64,000 nucleotides of DNA, taken from NCBI GenBank assembly GCA_030248225.1, contig JASANE010021374.1, positions 1 through 64,000 of the forward strand, written 5' to 3'. The notes under the pieces were generated by a model, which did not search any database, was not told where the DNA came from, and saw only the letters and a program-made list of their open reading frames with translations. The position numbers and the translations under genes are program-made. Origin of the DNA: Trileptium ribeirensis (lineage: Eukaryota; Nematoda; Enoplea; Enoplida; Thoracostomopsidae). Of the stretch, positions 12,655-24,066 are shown in pieces (the first letter of the stretch is position 1; each line of letters begins with the position of its first letter).

Positions 12655-12942
12655 TTACCATGTCATCGTAAGAAGTAACAAGAATACGAATAAACTTTCG
12701 TATCTTATATTATGTGAAAGAATCCATCGTTTGCATTGTTGCATTGGATGCAGTACAATGGTTAGATTCAACACATAAGTGAGTGGCGCACCGAAGCGCT
12801 GAGTGCAAGAGGCTAGGTTATAGGCTTCCACTTTTCGGGTTCGAAATGTGTTAATGCTACAAAATTGCTTATTCGCTAGTGTGAAAATCGTCAAAATATA
12901 TTGATCCGCCCCGTAGAAAAATTCTGGGTGAGCGACTGCCAT
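12655..12942 (-). other. Repeat-like open frame of unknown function
   Basis: A 95-codon minus-strand frame in a block (12650-13110) that is richer in GC than its surroundings. It has no signal peptide at the start, no recognisable domain, and a run of leucines near the end. Its isolation and base composition suggest transposon-derived DNA rather than a host gene. I have no motif to place it in a family. Confidence 0.25.
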
Positions 12943-13761
12943 AGGTACCCATGAAGGGTTTCGTCCCCTGAGGGTCTATCGGCCTATGGCTATGTTATGC
13001 TAATCGATCACTGGCACTGTCCTTCAGGTTCACGTTTCATGGCAAATGTAGCTGTTGCCGTAGTTCCTCGCGCACGAGAAGTCGACGATTCCCCAATTCG
13101 GCAAGGTCACGCTATTAATACACGCAAAATAGGATTTTGAACAAATTTGTCCGTTACCAATTCGAAGCTATAATGGTAGCGACAAAGTTTAGTCTGACAA
13201 AGTTTCGTATGAAGTTTTAACATCACTATTGTCTCGTAAACAGGATAATTCGATTTAAAGCATTGCTGTTGATATGTGGTTTTAACAAGCTATATACTAT
13301 GAAAATTTGGACATTTTAAGATTACGGACAATAATCGTACACCTGGTTGCAGACGGAAGGACACAACAAGCAAATGCCTTGTGTCTGCTATTTGATGAAG
13401 CGTGTAATGATTCAAAATGTAGTGGTTTCCGTCCGCCAACGCGATCATGAGTTATTGATGTGACAGTAAAAATTACGTTTTACAACTGTATAATACAACT
13501 TGTCACCTTCAACGACCAAGCTTGCAGCAAAACAATAGTTCTTAATCTAAGATGAAAAAAAATTCTGTTTGCGTTGCCAAATAGCCAACGATTCAATAGT
13601 ATCTTAGATATAAAAAGCAACAGGATTGTGTAGTCTTTGATGAATCTTAAGGTTATTTTGAATATTTCTTGTTTCTAGTCATCGTATTGAAATCTATATG
13701 GCATAAATTTTGAACACGTTGCGAACCAACAACTATAACTTCGACGCAAGGATGAATTCGC

Positions 13762-13827
13762 ACATACTCAGTAAACACAACGAGTCGCAATGTGCGTTGG
13801 GTCCATTTGGGCCTAGTGGGCATGAGA
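13762..13827. repeat. 66-bp direct repeat, copy 1
   Basis: Begins ACATACTCAGTAAACACAAC and ends GTGGGCATGAGA. By eye it is identical over 66 bases to 14058-14123, 296 bases away. The two copies bracket a tRNA-like segment. Confidence 0.85.
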
Positions 13828-13916
13828 TTGTTAGTTATGCGATAGGTTAATTTTTAATTAACCCTTTCATGCCCGAATTAATTAGTGTATCGTGCAATGT
13901 TTGACAAACTCAAGCC

Positions 13917-13985
13917 CGCGCCAGGGATCGAACCCGAAACGAACGGATGAAACTTGTGTACGCAAACCACTGAGCTATCTGAGAG
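13917..13985 (-). repeat. tRNA-like (pol III box A/box B) segment, SINE-head-like
   Basis: On the minus strand TAGCTCAGTGG (box A-like, plus positions 13967-13977) is followed about 33 bases later by GGTTCGATCCC (box B-like, 13924-13934), the internal promoter layout of a tRNA gene. The sequences outside do not pair into a seven-base acceptor stem and the D-stem is imperfect, so it is unlikely to be a working tRNA. With the identical flanking direct repeats it looks like the head of a tRNA-derived SINE or its remnant. Confidence 0.5.
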
Positions 13986-14057
13986 CTGTTGCTCGGTTCC
14001 TTAAGGAACCTCGCAATGCGAGCGAATAACAACGCACGTTCAAACGTACGACATGCG

Positions 14058-14123
14058 ACATACTCAGTAAACACAACGAGTCGCAATGTGCGTTGGGTCC
14101 ATTTGGGCCTAGTGGGCATGAGA
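14058..14123. repeat. 66-bp direct repeat, copy 2
   Basis: Same sequence and orientation as 13762-13827. Immediately to its left lie ACGTTCAAACGTACG-like words and the tRNA-like segment. The arrangement could be two tandem SINE tails with one head between them, or a segmental duplication. Confidence 0.85.
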
Positions 14124-14340
14124 GGGTTAATCAACATAACTATTTTTTCATTACTTTGTTTGCTAGCGCCGTGAACACGATATATTCTATCTAGTAAGTA
14201 TTGTTTTGTTTTAGTTTGTGAGACATAGCGAAAATTTCTAAGTTCCATCATAATAATACAGCTTTTACAAAGAGATGTGCGCGGTAAATTTTATAACGCC
14301 ATATGTTTGTAGACACTGCTACACAATCTCCGTTACATTT

Positions 14341-15348
14341 TGAAAATGTACTACGCCAAAAGAAATGTTTGACCGTTTTTTTGTGCAGTCAGATTTGAAG
14401 ATATTGGTACAGACCGGTATGAAAATGTTCTACACCAAAAGAAATTTTTGACCGTTTTTTGTACAGCTAGATTTAAAGCTATTGGTACAGGCCGGTATGA
14501 AAATGTTCTACACCAAAAGAAATTTTTGACCGTTTTTTGTACAGCTAGATTTAAAGCTATTGGTACAGGCCGGTATGAAAATGTTCTACGCCAAAAGAAA
14601 TTTTTGACCGTTTTTGTGCAGTCATTGAAAATATTGGCACAAACCGGTATGAAAATGTTCTACGCCAAAAGAAATTTTTGACAGTTTTCTGTGCAGTCAG
14701 ATTTGAAGATATTGGTACAGACCGGTATGAAAATGTTCTACACCAAAAGAAATTTTTGACCGTTTTTTGTACAGCTAGATTTAAAGCTATTGGTACAGGC
14801 CGGTATGAAAATGTTCTACGCCAAAAGAAATTTTTGACCGTTTTTGTGCAGTCATTGAAAATATTGGCACAAACCGGTATGAAAATGTTCTACGCCAAAA
14901 GAAATTTTTGACCGTTTTCTGTGCAGTCAGATTTGAAGATATTGGTACAGACCGGTATGAAAATGTTCTACACCAAAAGAAATTTTTGACCGTTTTTTGT
15001 ACAGCTAGATTTAAAGCTATTGGTACAGGCCGGTATGAAAATGTTCTACACCAAAAGAAATTTTTGACCGTTTTTTGTACAGCTAGATTTAAAGCTATTG
15101 GTACAGGCCGGTATGAAAATGTTCTACGCCAAAAGAAATTTTTGACCGTTTTTGTGCAGTCATTGAAAATATTGGCACAAACCGGTATGAAAATGTTCTA
15201 CGCCAAAAGAAATTTTTGACCGTTTTCTGTGCAGTCAGATTTGAAGATATTGGTACAGACCGGTATAAAAATGCTCTACGCCAAAACAAATTTTGACCGT
15301 TTTTTGTGCAGCCAGGTTTGAAGATATTGGTACAGACCGGTACGTAGG
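14341..15348. repeat. 78-bp higher-order tandem array (about 12.7 units)
   Basis: Units are bounded by GACCGTTTT at 14371, 14450, 14528, 14606, 14680 (GACAG), 14758, 14836, 14910, 14988, 15066, 15144, 15218 and 15295. Three unit types occur: A (GTGCAGTCAGATTTGAAGAT), B (GTACAGCTAGATTTAAAGCT) and C (GTGCAGTCATTGAAAATATT, 74 bases). The order is A B B C A B C A B B C A A. Because 78 is a multiple of 3, units B and A leave a frame open, and the 74-base C unit breaks it. The 77-103-codon frames across the array (14448-15219) are therefore a by-product. Confidence 0.95.
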
Positions 15349-16099
15349 TCCGGTAAAAAACTACTATATTGCGAAATGAAATCCATATTCGTGAAACACG
15401 TTTATTAATTGCCTATTCTGAGAGCGATGGCAAACTGGATATTTTTTGAAAATGTGACACAACATTGATAAACGCAATATAGAACGGCCAAAGAATGACG
15501 TTACTTTTCGAACGCGACAGGTGGTGATTAAGTAGTTATTCTATACTATAAAACAGATCGATTCTGTGGGAACATCTGTGTAACGTTTTCTGAATGGATC
15601 GGTGGATATGGCGAAAGATGGTGGTGGTAGTGCGACAAGCCTAATTTGCTCAGAAAAAAGAATCTTACGGAGAGTTGCTATATCGAGTGAAAGTTAGAGC
15701 TACCAACATAGAGAGCTTACAGTAAGCTGAGAAGTTTTCGCAATAAAAGGAGTTTTAGCATAAAGCAAAGAAAGTGAAGCCATCTTGTAGTGTTTAGAAG
15801 TTGTCAGTCGCAAAGTTCGTTACGCAAACGTATGTAGACAACTAAAACATTTTTGACGACGCAGCGATATAGCAAATTACATATAGTAATATTACAATGC
15901 TAACAATTGTTACAAGCACTACAGCGGTTAAATGTCAAGTCGAAACCTTTATAAGCCTTTGCTGACATTTCTGAAGAGTGTGATTATAATTTTACATCGT
16001 CAAATAGCAATACTGCAAGGTATTTGCTGCTACTATTGACAACTCTCAAATTAAAAGTTTTAAATAAGCAGATACACAGCTTAAGGAATATTTTTATTT
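15349..16099. other. No gene identified
   Basis: The junction at 15340-15350 (GGTACGTAGG) marks the edge of the tandem array. Beyond it there is AT-rich DNA with no convincing frame, repeat or RNA. Confidence 0.3.
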
Positions 16100-16313
16100 C
16101 TTATAAGGCCGAAGCAACCCTGAGGGGCGTAAATAAAATGCAGGCCGTGCCGGTCTCGATATACTAAGCCTAAGCTAAGGTCCTTATATGACACATACAC
16201 TAAGCCTGAGCCTAAGTTGGGGGCTACCGCCCCTCGAACCCCGCGCTCTAAGCTGTTCTTTTTTCTAGCGTTATAACGTACCGCCCCTCAGTGTTACTTG
16301 GGGGTCTTATAGG
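16100..16313. mobile_element. Short non-autonomous DNA element (MITE-like) with terminal inverted repeats
   Basis: The left end CTTATAAGGCCGAAGCAACC (16100 onward, then CTGAGGGGCG) is matched in inverse by the right end. Reading from 16313 backwards this gives CCTATAAGACCCCCAAGTAA then CACTGAGGGGCG, an imperfect inverted repeat of about 30 bases. The 214-base body is GC-richer and holds repeated CTAAGCCTAAGC-type words. No coding capacity. A target duplication could not be assigned with certainty. Confidence 0.55.
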
Positions 16314-16359
16314 ATGAATTTATGGGTAAAAACTCATGTTACAATGCTCAAATACTTAC

Positions 16360-16522
16360 TCACTCTTTTCTTGATAATATATATGGTAAATAAATGCAGT
16401 CTGAGTGTCTTCAGATGAAGCTTCCCTGCTTCCTTTAGTGATATAATTGAGTCTGTTGTATCCTTAACAAATAACTTACAAAATATATTTTCACTATCAT
16501 GTGCTATATCATTTTTGTCCAA
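16360..16522 (-). CDS. Candidate minus-strand exon, unknown protein
   Basis: A minus-strand frame open from about 16522 to a splice-donor-like GTGAGTAAGT (plus 16354-16363, offering GTAAGT or GTGAGT). The encoded segment contains FCKLFVKDTTDSIISLKEAG, mixed charged and hydrophobic like real protein, with one cysteine. No family is recognised, and the upstream acceptor is not certain. Together with the mini-exon at 18028-18090 it could belong to one minus-strand gene, but no bridging exon was found. Confidence 0.22.
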
Positions 16523-18027
16523 TGGAATTATATGATTTTACATAGAATAATCCAGTATTTTACAGGGAGCACTGGTGGGTAGACTATCCTAGCGGCCTGC
16601 GCCGTCACCCTACAATTATTATTCAACGACCTCTCGAGATATTGACCACGCAGATATTTGACTATGGACACTGTCTTTTTTACAAATTAATTTGCTGTTT
16701 GAGTAAACGGTCTCGAAGAACGAAAAAACACACAGTAAAAACTGCGAATTTTATTTTACATGAAAAACTTGTAAGACGTAAAATATGCTGTGGTTTGTCA
16801 TCTTATATACCTTAAACTTCTGTTTATTCTGTGAGTCTTAATGCAGTCGGAAAACTTATTAATAGTAAGTATTGTCCGAAAAGCAACAGTCAATTATTTT
16901 GCTTTGTATAACAAATAGTATCAAACTTTCAGTGACAGGATACATACGAGATTCACCGTATTTTTAATTCAAATTGATTTCACCTAGTCATATATGTGCT
17001 CAATAAATCCAGTAGAAAGTCTATCTTCCTGCATCATTCAGGCCGTTCTTGCATGATTGATATAAACGTTTAACAAAGGCTAGAAATAGCACAAAACTAT
17101 AATGCATGAAACATTTTTACACATTAGATTTGTGAAGCAATCTTCGCAAGCTACCTAGCATGTTATCTAGCTACTGTTTTGGCTTCAATTTCTGCTTTGC
17201 AAATTTCTTATTTGCTTCAATAGTTATTTATAAAATGCAAGCCATAACTAAGTTAACAACAGACTATAAAAATTTTAGTTTCAAAAATATATTAATCATT
17301 GATGGCTTAGTTAGCTTAAACAAGCAGTAAAATTACAGTCAACAGTATCGACACCATGGCCCATGTCACCTTGAGGGATTATTACCTAAGAGGAACTTGT
17401 TTTTACATTCAGTATCTAATGCACTTCGGTCGCGATTTACATTTGTTATAAAATGTTCTTCATGGAACATATTTCATATTTTGTTAATTACGTAATATTC
17501 GTTCAAATACATAATTAGCTTGCAAAGTAGACATCTCGCTGGGCAAATGATTAAATCGGAAATCATAAATATAATTTTGATATGATTGTGTCTTGTGATA
17601 CTGGCTAAATTAGCATGTAAACGCACCGCCTCATTTTAGATTTTGTATTACAGTAACCACTGAGACTAGTTAGTTATCTAATTGCATTTTGTGATTTGTT
17701 ATTACACCTACTCTTTTAGCTCAGAAGTTAGTTCAATTAAAAACGATGCGTCTCATAATTAAGGATTATTATTAATTCATCATTATTTATGTGGAGACTG
17801 CTTAGTTTCACAAAATGTTCAGTATTCACGTATTCACGACCGCAGTACAGAGTTCAACGTTATTTGCTAACGCAACAAAGAGCTGAAACACTCTGATATC
17901 GCGATCTTCAAATAAACTACAACTGTCTACGTTCCAAGCAAATCAGGCATCTGTAGTTTATCGCGCGACATATAAACGATAGTTCCAATTGACTATCTGT
18001 CTCGTCCTTGTAACCCCAAATACTTAC
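16523..18027. other. No gene identified
   Basis: AT-rich sequence without open frames of note; no repeat structure recognised. Confidence 0.3.
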
Positions 18028-18090
18028 ACATTTTTGCGCAAAGTGTGATCTATTTTTACACGAATAAATTTTCGTCTTTCTAACACAAAG
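18028..18090 (-). CDS. Candidate cysteine-rich mini-exon
   Basis: On the minus strand an acceptor ending ATACAG precedes 63 bases that encode a 21-residue segment with three cysteines (C-x8-C-x9-C), followed directly by a perfect GTAAGT donor (plus 18022-18027). Exon length and both boundaries are phase 0. The spacing is reminiscent of small disulfide-rich domains, but one exon is not enough for assignment. The same frame extends upstream to an ATG at 18138, so it may instead be the end of a first exon. Confidence 0.25.
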
Positions 18091-18138
18091 CTGTATTTTT
18101 TGAGAGTACATACAAAATATATTTAATATTTGATGCAT

Positions 18139-20155
18139 GGTGACTGGACTATGTACTTTTGCTGGTTTAAAAGAAACTCCAGCCTTTTATGAATTTTGAC
18201 TCAGTAATAGTTTTGAAAATACATACAATAATGCGCTGATTTTGCATACCGCTATTACTGTTTGAGCGAAAACCCATACAATTTTATTTGACAGTCCGTC
18301 CCCAAATTAATTGAAAACATTAAATCGTAAACCTGGAAACAATTTTGTTGGTTTAGCTGATGTTATAGCCAAGCTGCATCATTCACCAAATTGCATTAAC
18401 TAACCCTTACCTTTGTATTCTACGGTGTAGTCCCTACAGTCTTAAATAATCATTTGCTTCAGCACTGATCCAATATCGTTTGGTTTCAAGCGTTGTAAGC
18501 TATCCAGTACGTTTGCTCAGATGCTCAGATGTTATGTAAAAAACCTTTGTAAATTGAACGAATAACAAGGCAGTGCAAACGCCGCACAGCAAAGTGCAGT
18601 AACGCATTGTTAGCAATGACAAATATGACACCACGCGTACTAAAAGGTTCATTATCCAGACAGTTTTAGTACATATGTGAGTAAAATTGTGCGATTTTGC
18701 GAACCATTCCATAATTTTTTGGTGAAATTACATTTATTTATGTACTGTAATAGAGTAAAGATTGAATAAATTCGTTCGAGGCATCTTGGGTCGCTACATT
18801 ATGCTGGTAATTCCGTATGAAATAAGAAAGCGTACAACATTGACGATGTGTGATATGTTATTATTTTGACACATATTGAAGCCGTAACAGTACGCTGTAA
18901 CGCAACGCGATCTAACATTGTACATCTACCAAAGTCACTGTATGATTCAAAGGGTGCGGGGAGGGGGGCTTGAGCTCCCCTCCCAATCAAACCTAAATTA
19001 GCCATTAAAATTTGAATAAAACTAAAACATAAAGCTACTTACATATTGTTTGATTCATGATGGGGCGATGTACCAGCACCCCGTCAAAACTTTTTGGATC
19101 TGCCGGTCACCACGGTACGCAGACAACGTATGGCCAATGCTTTGCGTTTTTATAGCCTCGTTAAATCTTAAAATTTGAAGTTGTCAATCGTCAAATTTAC
19201 GTTGACCATCAGCGCAACATTTTGATGTTGATTGTTTTTCACCTGATAAATCAACCGTGCCTAATATGATGTGGTATTCATAAAGTACGTGCATGAAAAA
19301 AGTTACCAAGACAATGGTAAATCTGACATGTGTTTCATGCCATGGTTCCACCCCATATGTTTCAACTTCATAATTCACAATGCAGCCACACCAAGACACA
19401 TACCGGATAACATCCTATGCTTAAAATAATAGGCTGGGAACAGTGGATATGTCATCAATCACCGTTCAATATGTTTCAAATCCTTCTAATAGCATCTTAA
19501 ATAATTGTTTCCAATAAATCTGAGAGGGCAAAATAATATCTTTACGCAAAATAGATGTGCTTTCTTGACTGAAAATTACTGCGCTTAGAAGTAAGATTCA
19601 AACAGTTATTATAAGCTGGGTCTTTTAACCAGTTTTGTGACTTAAATATGTCGTCGATTTTCTTGGTCAATGTCGCTAGAATGTAAAAGAAATCTATGCC
19701 TCTGACGTAATAAAGAGATCAAATGAACTTTTTATTTCCCAAAAGATGGCAACATATCGTGTAGAGAACGATCTAGTTATTATTTTATGTGTAACCTTGC
19801 CGTTCCGGGCTGTAGGAATAAATAGTTTTATTGGCAACATTGACTTCAACAAAGTAAAAGTGACTGTATATTTAACTGAAGATCAAAGTAGAATGATTTG
19901 TGCTGCTTGGATCTTTGCACGTTCTTACTCAGGTTCATGTCAGAAATGTACTGTTTCTGGTTAAATACGCTGTAGGTTATGCATGTTAGTTGTCTGTTAA
20001 CAAATAAGCGTTTTATTGTACATCAGAAAATGCCCTTCTGTTGTACTGATTTTTAGTGAAGCGCACAAACCTAGTCAACAATTATAGCTCCTTTTAACAA
20101 ACAATAAATCATTATAAATTTAGGGTTTCCAAATTGTTATATTACACACTCAAGA
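18139..20155. other. No gene confidently identified
   Basis: AT-rich. One plus-strand ORF from a genuine ATG (19746-19964, 72 codons) has mixed composition but no domain. A short G/C hairpin (GGGGAGGGGGGCTTGAGCTC then CCCTCCC) at 18958-18983 resembles the edges of the GC-rich islands. Confidence 0.3.
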
Positions 20156-20174
20156 TCAAATGCTGAACCTGCCG

Positions 20175-20600
20175 TGAAGTTTCAAGAGCCAGTCGACACA
20201 GAGCCTAAAATCTATCCTCGAGAGCCGAGCCGAGCCTAGTGTATCTGCAAATGCTATGATCGGCTCTTAAAAGCCTTCTTTTGAAATAACAATCATAATT
20301 ATAAAAAAACTGTTGTACAGTACAATAGTCTGCCCTGCAGGAACATGTGTTACCCCGGCTTATCTCACAGTAGTTGTGAAACTACATATAGTTTGTTGTA
20401 TATTTGTTTGCATATTATGTTCTTTCTGATATATGTTAAGAAATCGCTAACTTTTACCATTAGGACGCTAAAAGCCAAGAATAGCACGGATTGCTATAGG
20501 AAGAACTGAGCCGAACCTGACACGGTTTGCGGAGAGTCGAGATCGAACCTTTTACATCAGGTCAAGTGGCGAGCCAGACATAGTTGTGAAAGAACCCGCC
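20175..20600. repeat. Low-complexity GAGCC/GAACC-rich repeat
   Basis: Two blocks (about 20175-20275 and 20500-20600) are dominated by GAGCCGAGCCGAGCC-type words. Similar wording recurs at 42290-42420 and, as GGCCGGCCCG, at 61800-61880 and 63140-63250. They look like the ends of one or more non-coding element families. Confidence 0.4.
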
Positions 20601-21537
20601 CGTGCCAAAGCCTGAAAATATGGGTCTTTCTCAATGCTCAACGTCAAATACCTGACGATAATAACTCAGACAAATCACAATTAAATCTATGTTGGAAGGT
20701 TCAAATCCTAAATACGTAGATCAAATTAAGGAGATTCGATAAACTGCATTTTGTGCTGAACCTACGGTAATGCACAAAAGAGTAACAATACCTAAATCAT
20801 CTGCTACGGCCGAGCTTTACGATAGTCGCAAAAGAAAAGAATCTTCATTAAAATCCAAAGCATCAATCCTTTAATACTCAGTTTTGCTCAATAGCCATAG
20901 CGCACATGTTTAGGCGTTGCTCAAACTGAGATTGTCATATTGTGTATGTTAGTTTGCACATTTGTAGTTATTTGATCACTTTGCTAGGCTATTTAAGCAA
21001 CGGAGCGACAGCTTCTTGCTAGCTCAGTGGCTGTTGTCTTACGTCGCTTGAAGTAATATGGGCCAGGTCGCGTCTGTCAATCAATGCGCTACACGCAAAT
21101 AGATTTGCGAATGAAAGGTGTAATGTAAATTCGTTAGTTTCAGCAAAAATATATGTGTGTGATATTCTTCTGGTACACGTAACACGGTCTTATAGGTACT
21201 CTCAGCACGCTATAGTGATTATACGTTGCTTGATGTTAGAAGTTCCGTTATCTGCATGAAATTACTTTGGATTATATGTATTTTGAGATTTACATTATTG
21301 TGCATGCCCTAAGGCTTGCGCTTTTGTCGTATATATAACTAAGCCCGAAACGAGGCATGCCGCGTCTTAGCAATAGTAATCCGCTAAATATAGTTGGTAA
21401 CGATTAATTTGAAATGTAATAATTCCTGTATCACTTAGATATAATCCAGGAATTTGTTTACGTTTGTAAGTGAAATCCCGAGAACTTTATGCACAAAGCA
21501 CAGAAATTCGTTAAGTGAAACCGAAAAACGTATCTCC
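20601..21537. other. No gene identified
   Basis: AT-rich DNA without a recognised feature. Confidence 0.3.
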
Positions 21538-21625
21538 ATGTTGAATATTGTCATTATCATTATTAGCACTTGTGCTTTTAGTGTGGTTTTCGCATTTACA
21601 ACTTTTATATTTAACAACGGTCAAG
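21538..21625 (+). CDS. Candidate first exon: signal peptide or membrane anchor
   Basis: From an ATG, 29 codons plus one base run to a GTAAGC donor (21626-21631). The product is almost entirely hydrophobic (MLNIVIIIISTCAFSVVFAF and on), as in a signal peptide or a type II membrane anchor. The same frame is open upstream (SETEKRI precedes the ATG), which recalls the charged segment before the anchor of cuticle collagens, so a second collagen N-terminal exon is possible. No matching Gly-x-y exon was found downstream. A frame entering at 22892 in the same phase is a possible but weak partner. Confidence 0.28.
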
Positions 21626-21669
21626 GTAAGCAATATGATATTGCTTATACAGAAGAGCGATGAATTTCA

Positions 21670-21870
21670 ATTAACCCTCTCCGAGCTGAGGGGTGTCCAG
21701 GAAGTCCCTTCTGTTATTTTTTGCTTGTTATTTTACAGTCTGTCTTTCTAGCGAATTAGTTTGTTATTAAAGGCTATCAGGGTCAGGTTTTTCAATCTTC
21801 CATTTTGATTAAATGCTTGAGGATAGGGCCCGGGGCCTCGCAGATCTCCTCTCAGTCTGGGGAAGAGTAA
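21670..21870. repeat. GC-rich dispersed repeat island (small)
   Basis: Contains TCCGAGCTGAGGGG and GGGCCCGGGGCCTCGC flanked by AT-rich DNA; it shares composition and some words with the islands at 11470 and 22550. Confidence 0.35.
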
Positions 21871-22284
21871 TCGAATGGGGGTTTCTCATTATACGAATTT
21901 CGCAACCTCTATATTGTTCAATAGACTGAAGTGGATTTTGCTAGACCCTGCACTCAAATTATGTAAAATATGCGATAATAACGATAATTACATCCTGTTG
22001 ACAGTCCTAGTGTTATATTTAGTTCAAAAGGTCATAAAACACATTTTGTGTTTCCGACTGAAATTAATTGAATCACATAACATGCATTACATTTGGATAT
22101 GAAATGGGTATAAGAATTTCGATTGACATGTAATATTTCGTCGTAAATCGCAATAAAATCCTATCTTATATCCACTTCACTTGAATTTTATCCTTTCGAA
22201 TGTTTTGACCCCGATTTTGCCTCGGATAACTTTTAAAAGACTTTCAAACGTAGATTTTGTTCCGATTATGAAGTATAGTAGTTG

Positions 22285-22850
22285 AGCATAGCTGAATTTC
22301 GGAAGGAGACGCCTACGCCACGAAGAAGGGACCTCTGAGACTCCCTTAGTAGGGGGAGTAACTTGAAAAAGCTCAGTCGTTTAAGGGTTAACCATGATGT
22401 ATTCTACGATATGGAATGTCCACAATAGCATGACATTTTATGTATGTTATAGTTGTTGTCTTACCTTATGCTAAATCTAAAATATTATTAAGTCACACGT
22501 ATCTAAAGCAACATATTACATTTACAATATACACTATACATTCTGAAGCTCCGAGGTCTCAGAGGGAGGGGAAAGCGGGGGAGGTCATCTCAGGGAGGAG
22601 GTCGTAAAGGCCCGTTGAGGGGACAAAACGTGAATGACCTCCCCCAAAGAATTTTTTCATTTTTGTTAATTTTACCTCATTTTTTGACAATTTTACCTTG
22701 TTTTTTCCAATTTTAATAACATTTTTCAAGGGGAATGCGGCGCACCAGGGCCAGCCAGATGTGTCTTCGGCTTGCCTCAAAAGAGGGGACGGCAGCCCTC
22801 CGCCATCCCCCCACCCGTCTCTGAACCTCTACTTCGGCATGTACGATGTA
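22285..22850. repeat. GC-rich dispersed repeat island
   Basis: A small block at 22290-22370 ends GGGGGAGTAACTTG. The main block at 22550-22850 carries CTCCGAGGT, GACCTCCCCCAAAGA, a T-rich middle with TTTTGxxAATTTT words, and CTACTTCGGCATGT. It is a second copy of the family at 11470-11790. The frames 22559-22780 (minus) and 22698-23018 (plus) cross it and are not called as genes. Confidence 0.55.
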
Positions 22851-23964
22851 AACACTTTATACGTCTCAAGGTTACTTACGATTAGTACAGTTTTGCATTA
22901 CATTTTTGCTATCTCTGGTGCATACGGATTGCCAATTGCCGGCGTCATGAGCTTGGAGAACAATGTCGACCTAATACGAGTTTTAAGCATCGATTTTGAA
23001 GGAATAGCTTCGAGTTAGAAAACACTAAGCGTCTAGCTTTAAAGCAACAGCTGATGCGCTAACCATACATGAAGGTTAATGTGTCCACCTAACAGTTTAC
23101 TATAAAAAGTAAAAGAATTATTGTCAATGGTTACGATTCGGTTTTTACACAATGTATTTGCTAAAATCCCGGACAAATATTGAATAGATACCCTTACTAA
23201 AATGAATTAACTAAGACTATTATTTGACTTACTAAATATTTTAGTTGTGATAGAAACAAAGTACCTTCTACTAACTAAAAGATGTCAGAAGTTAAATTCC
23301 TGAAATTTTTAGTAACTCAAAGTTTTTACCCTGATTTTTGTCAAATATATTTTTCCTAATTTCCTCTATGTTTTAGCAATGTTAACCCCAATATTTGTCA
23401 AACTATTTTTGTGAAGTTTTGCTAAAATTTTCTGGACGCCTTCGGCGTGCGGCAGCCGTTAGGCGGAAGGCGTGTTGCGGAGCCTTCAGGAGGGATAATG
23501 TTGCTGGAGAATGGCGAGTGTCCTCCCTATCTTCTCGTATCCACACATATGTACATACATAAGCCTTAGACCAAAATTTTCATAAATAACCACTGTTAGT
23601 TTACATAAACAGAAACTACTGTCTGTTCTGTTTCAATATACAACGCAATGCTTAAATATTGTACAATAATACAATGCAATGTTTAAATGTGTTTATTGTA
23701 CAAACATAAAAATCAGTGCAGACAGCATTAGATTGCATCTGCAACTAAGTTATAATATTTATCAATTTAGCAAAGGTACACATTACAATAACATAAACAC
23801 AAGCAAATTTATCGTCTGTTTGACATAACTTCAAAATATCCCTATTCAAATCCGCAATTCTTATGGATTCATAGTTGCTTTTAGTTCATGAAATAGTAAT
23901 TCCGTTTTGCATCTGAATATACCTTCGTTTAGACTATTTAATTAAAAATTGAAAAAATATAGAA
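22851..23964. other. No gene confidently identified
   Basis: A short frame at 22892-23018 (ending in a TAG) has an exon-like look in two of three phases but no defined partner. A GC-rich patch sits near 23430-23530. The rest is AT-rich. Confidence 0.3.
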
Positions 23965-24066
23965 ATGGTATATATAATTTTTAAAATATTCATTTTGCCC
24001 CTGATTCTAACTATATCTCATCACTGGAAGCCGTCAAATTGTCTCAGTTGCATGGAAGACAATTCG
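23965..24066 (+). CDS. Secreted cysteine-rich (Ly6-like) protein, exon 1: signal peptide
   Basis: The start is the first ATG in the frame. Thirty-four codons run to a perfect GTAAGT donor at 24067, in phase 0. Residues 2-18 are a hydrophobic signal peptide (MVYIIFKIFILPLILTIS), so cleavage is likely near residue 18-19 and the product should be secreted. The mature start carries NCLSCMEDNS, with a C-x2-C pair like the opening of Ly6/three-finger domains. It joins in frame to exon 2 at 25021. The model rests on splice sites, phase and composition. The protein family is inferred from the cysteine pattern of this and the last exon. Confidence 0.55.

Noticed and set aside
13917..13985. Functional tRNA gene on the minus strand
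   Set aside because: Boxes A and B are good, but the flanks cannot form an acceptor stem and the D-arm pairing is poor. Treated as a tRNA-derived repeat.
14448..15219. Repeat-containing protein gene (77-103-codon frames)
   Set aside because: The frames exist because the tandem unit is 78 bases and are broken by every 74-base unit. There are no other coding signs.
22698..23018. 106-codon plus-strand gene
   Set aside because: The first half lies in the dispersed GC-rich repeat. Only the last 40 codons look protein-like, and two phases are equally plausible.
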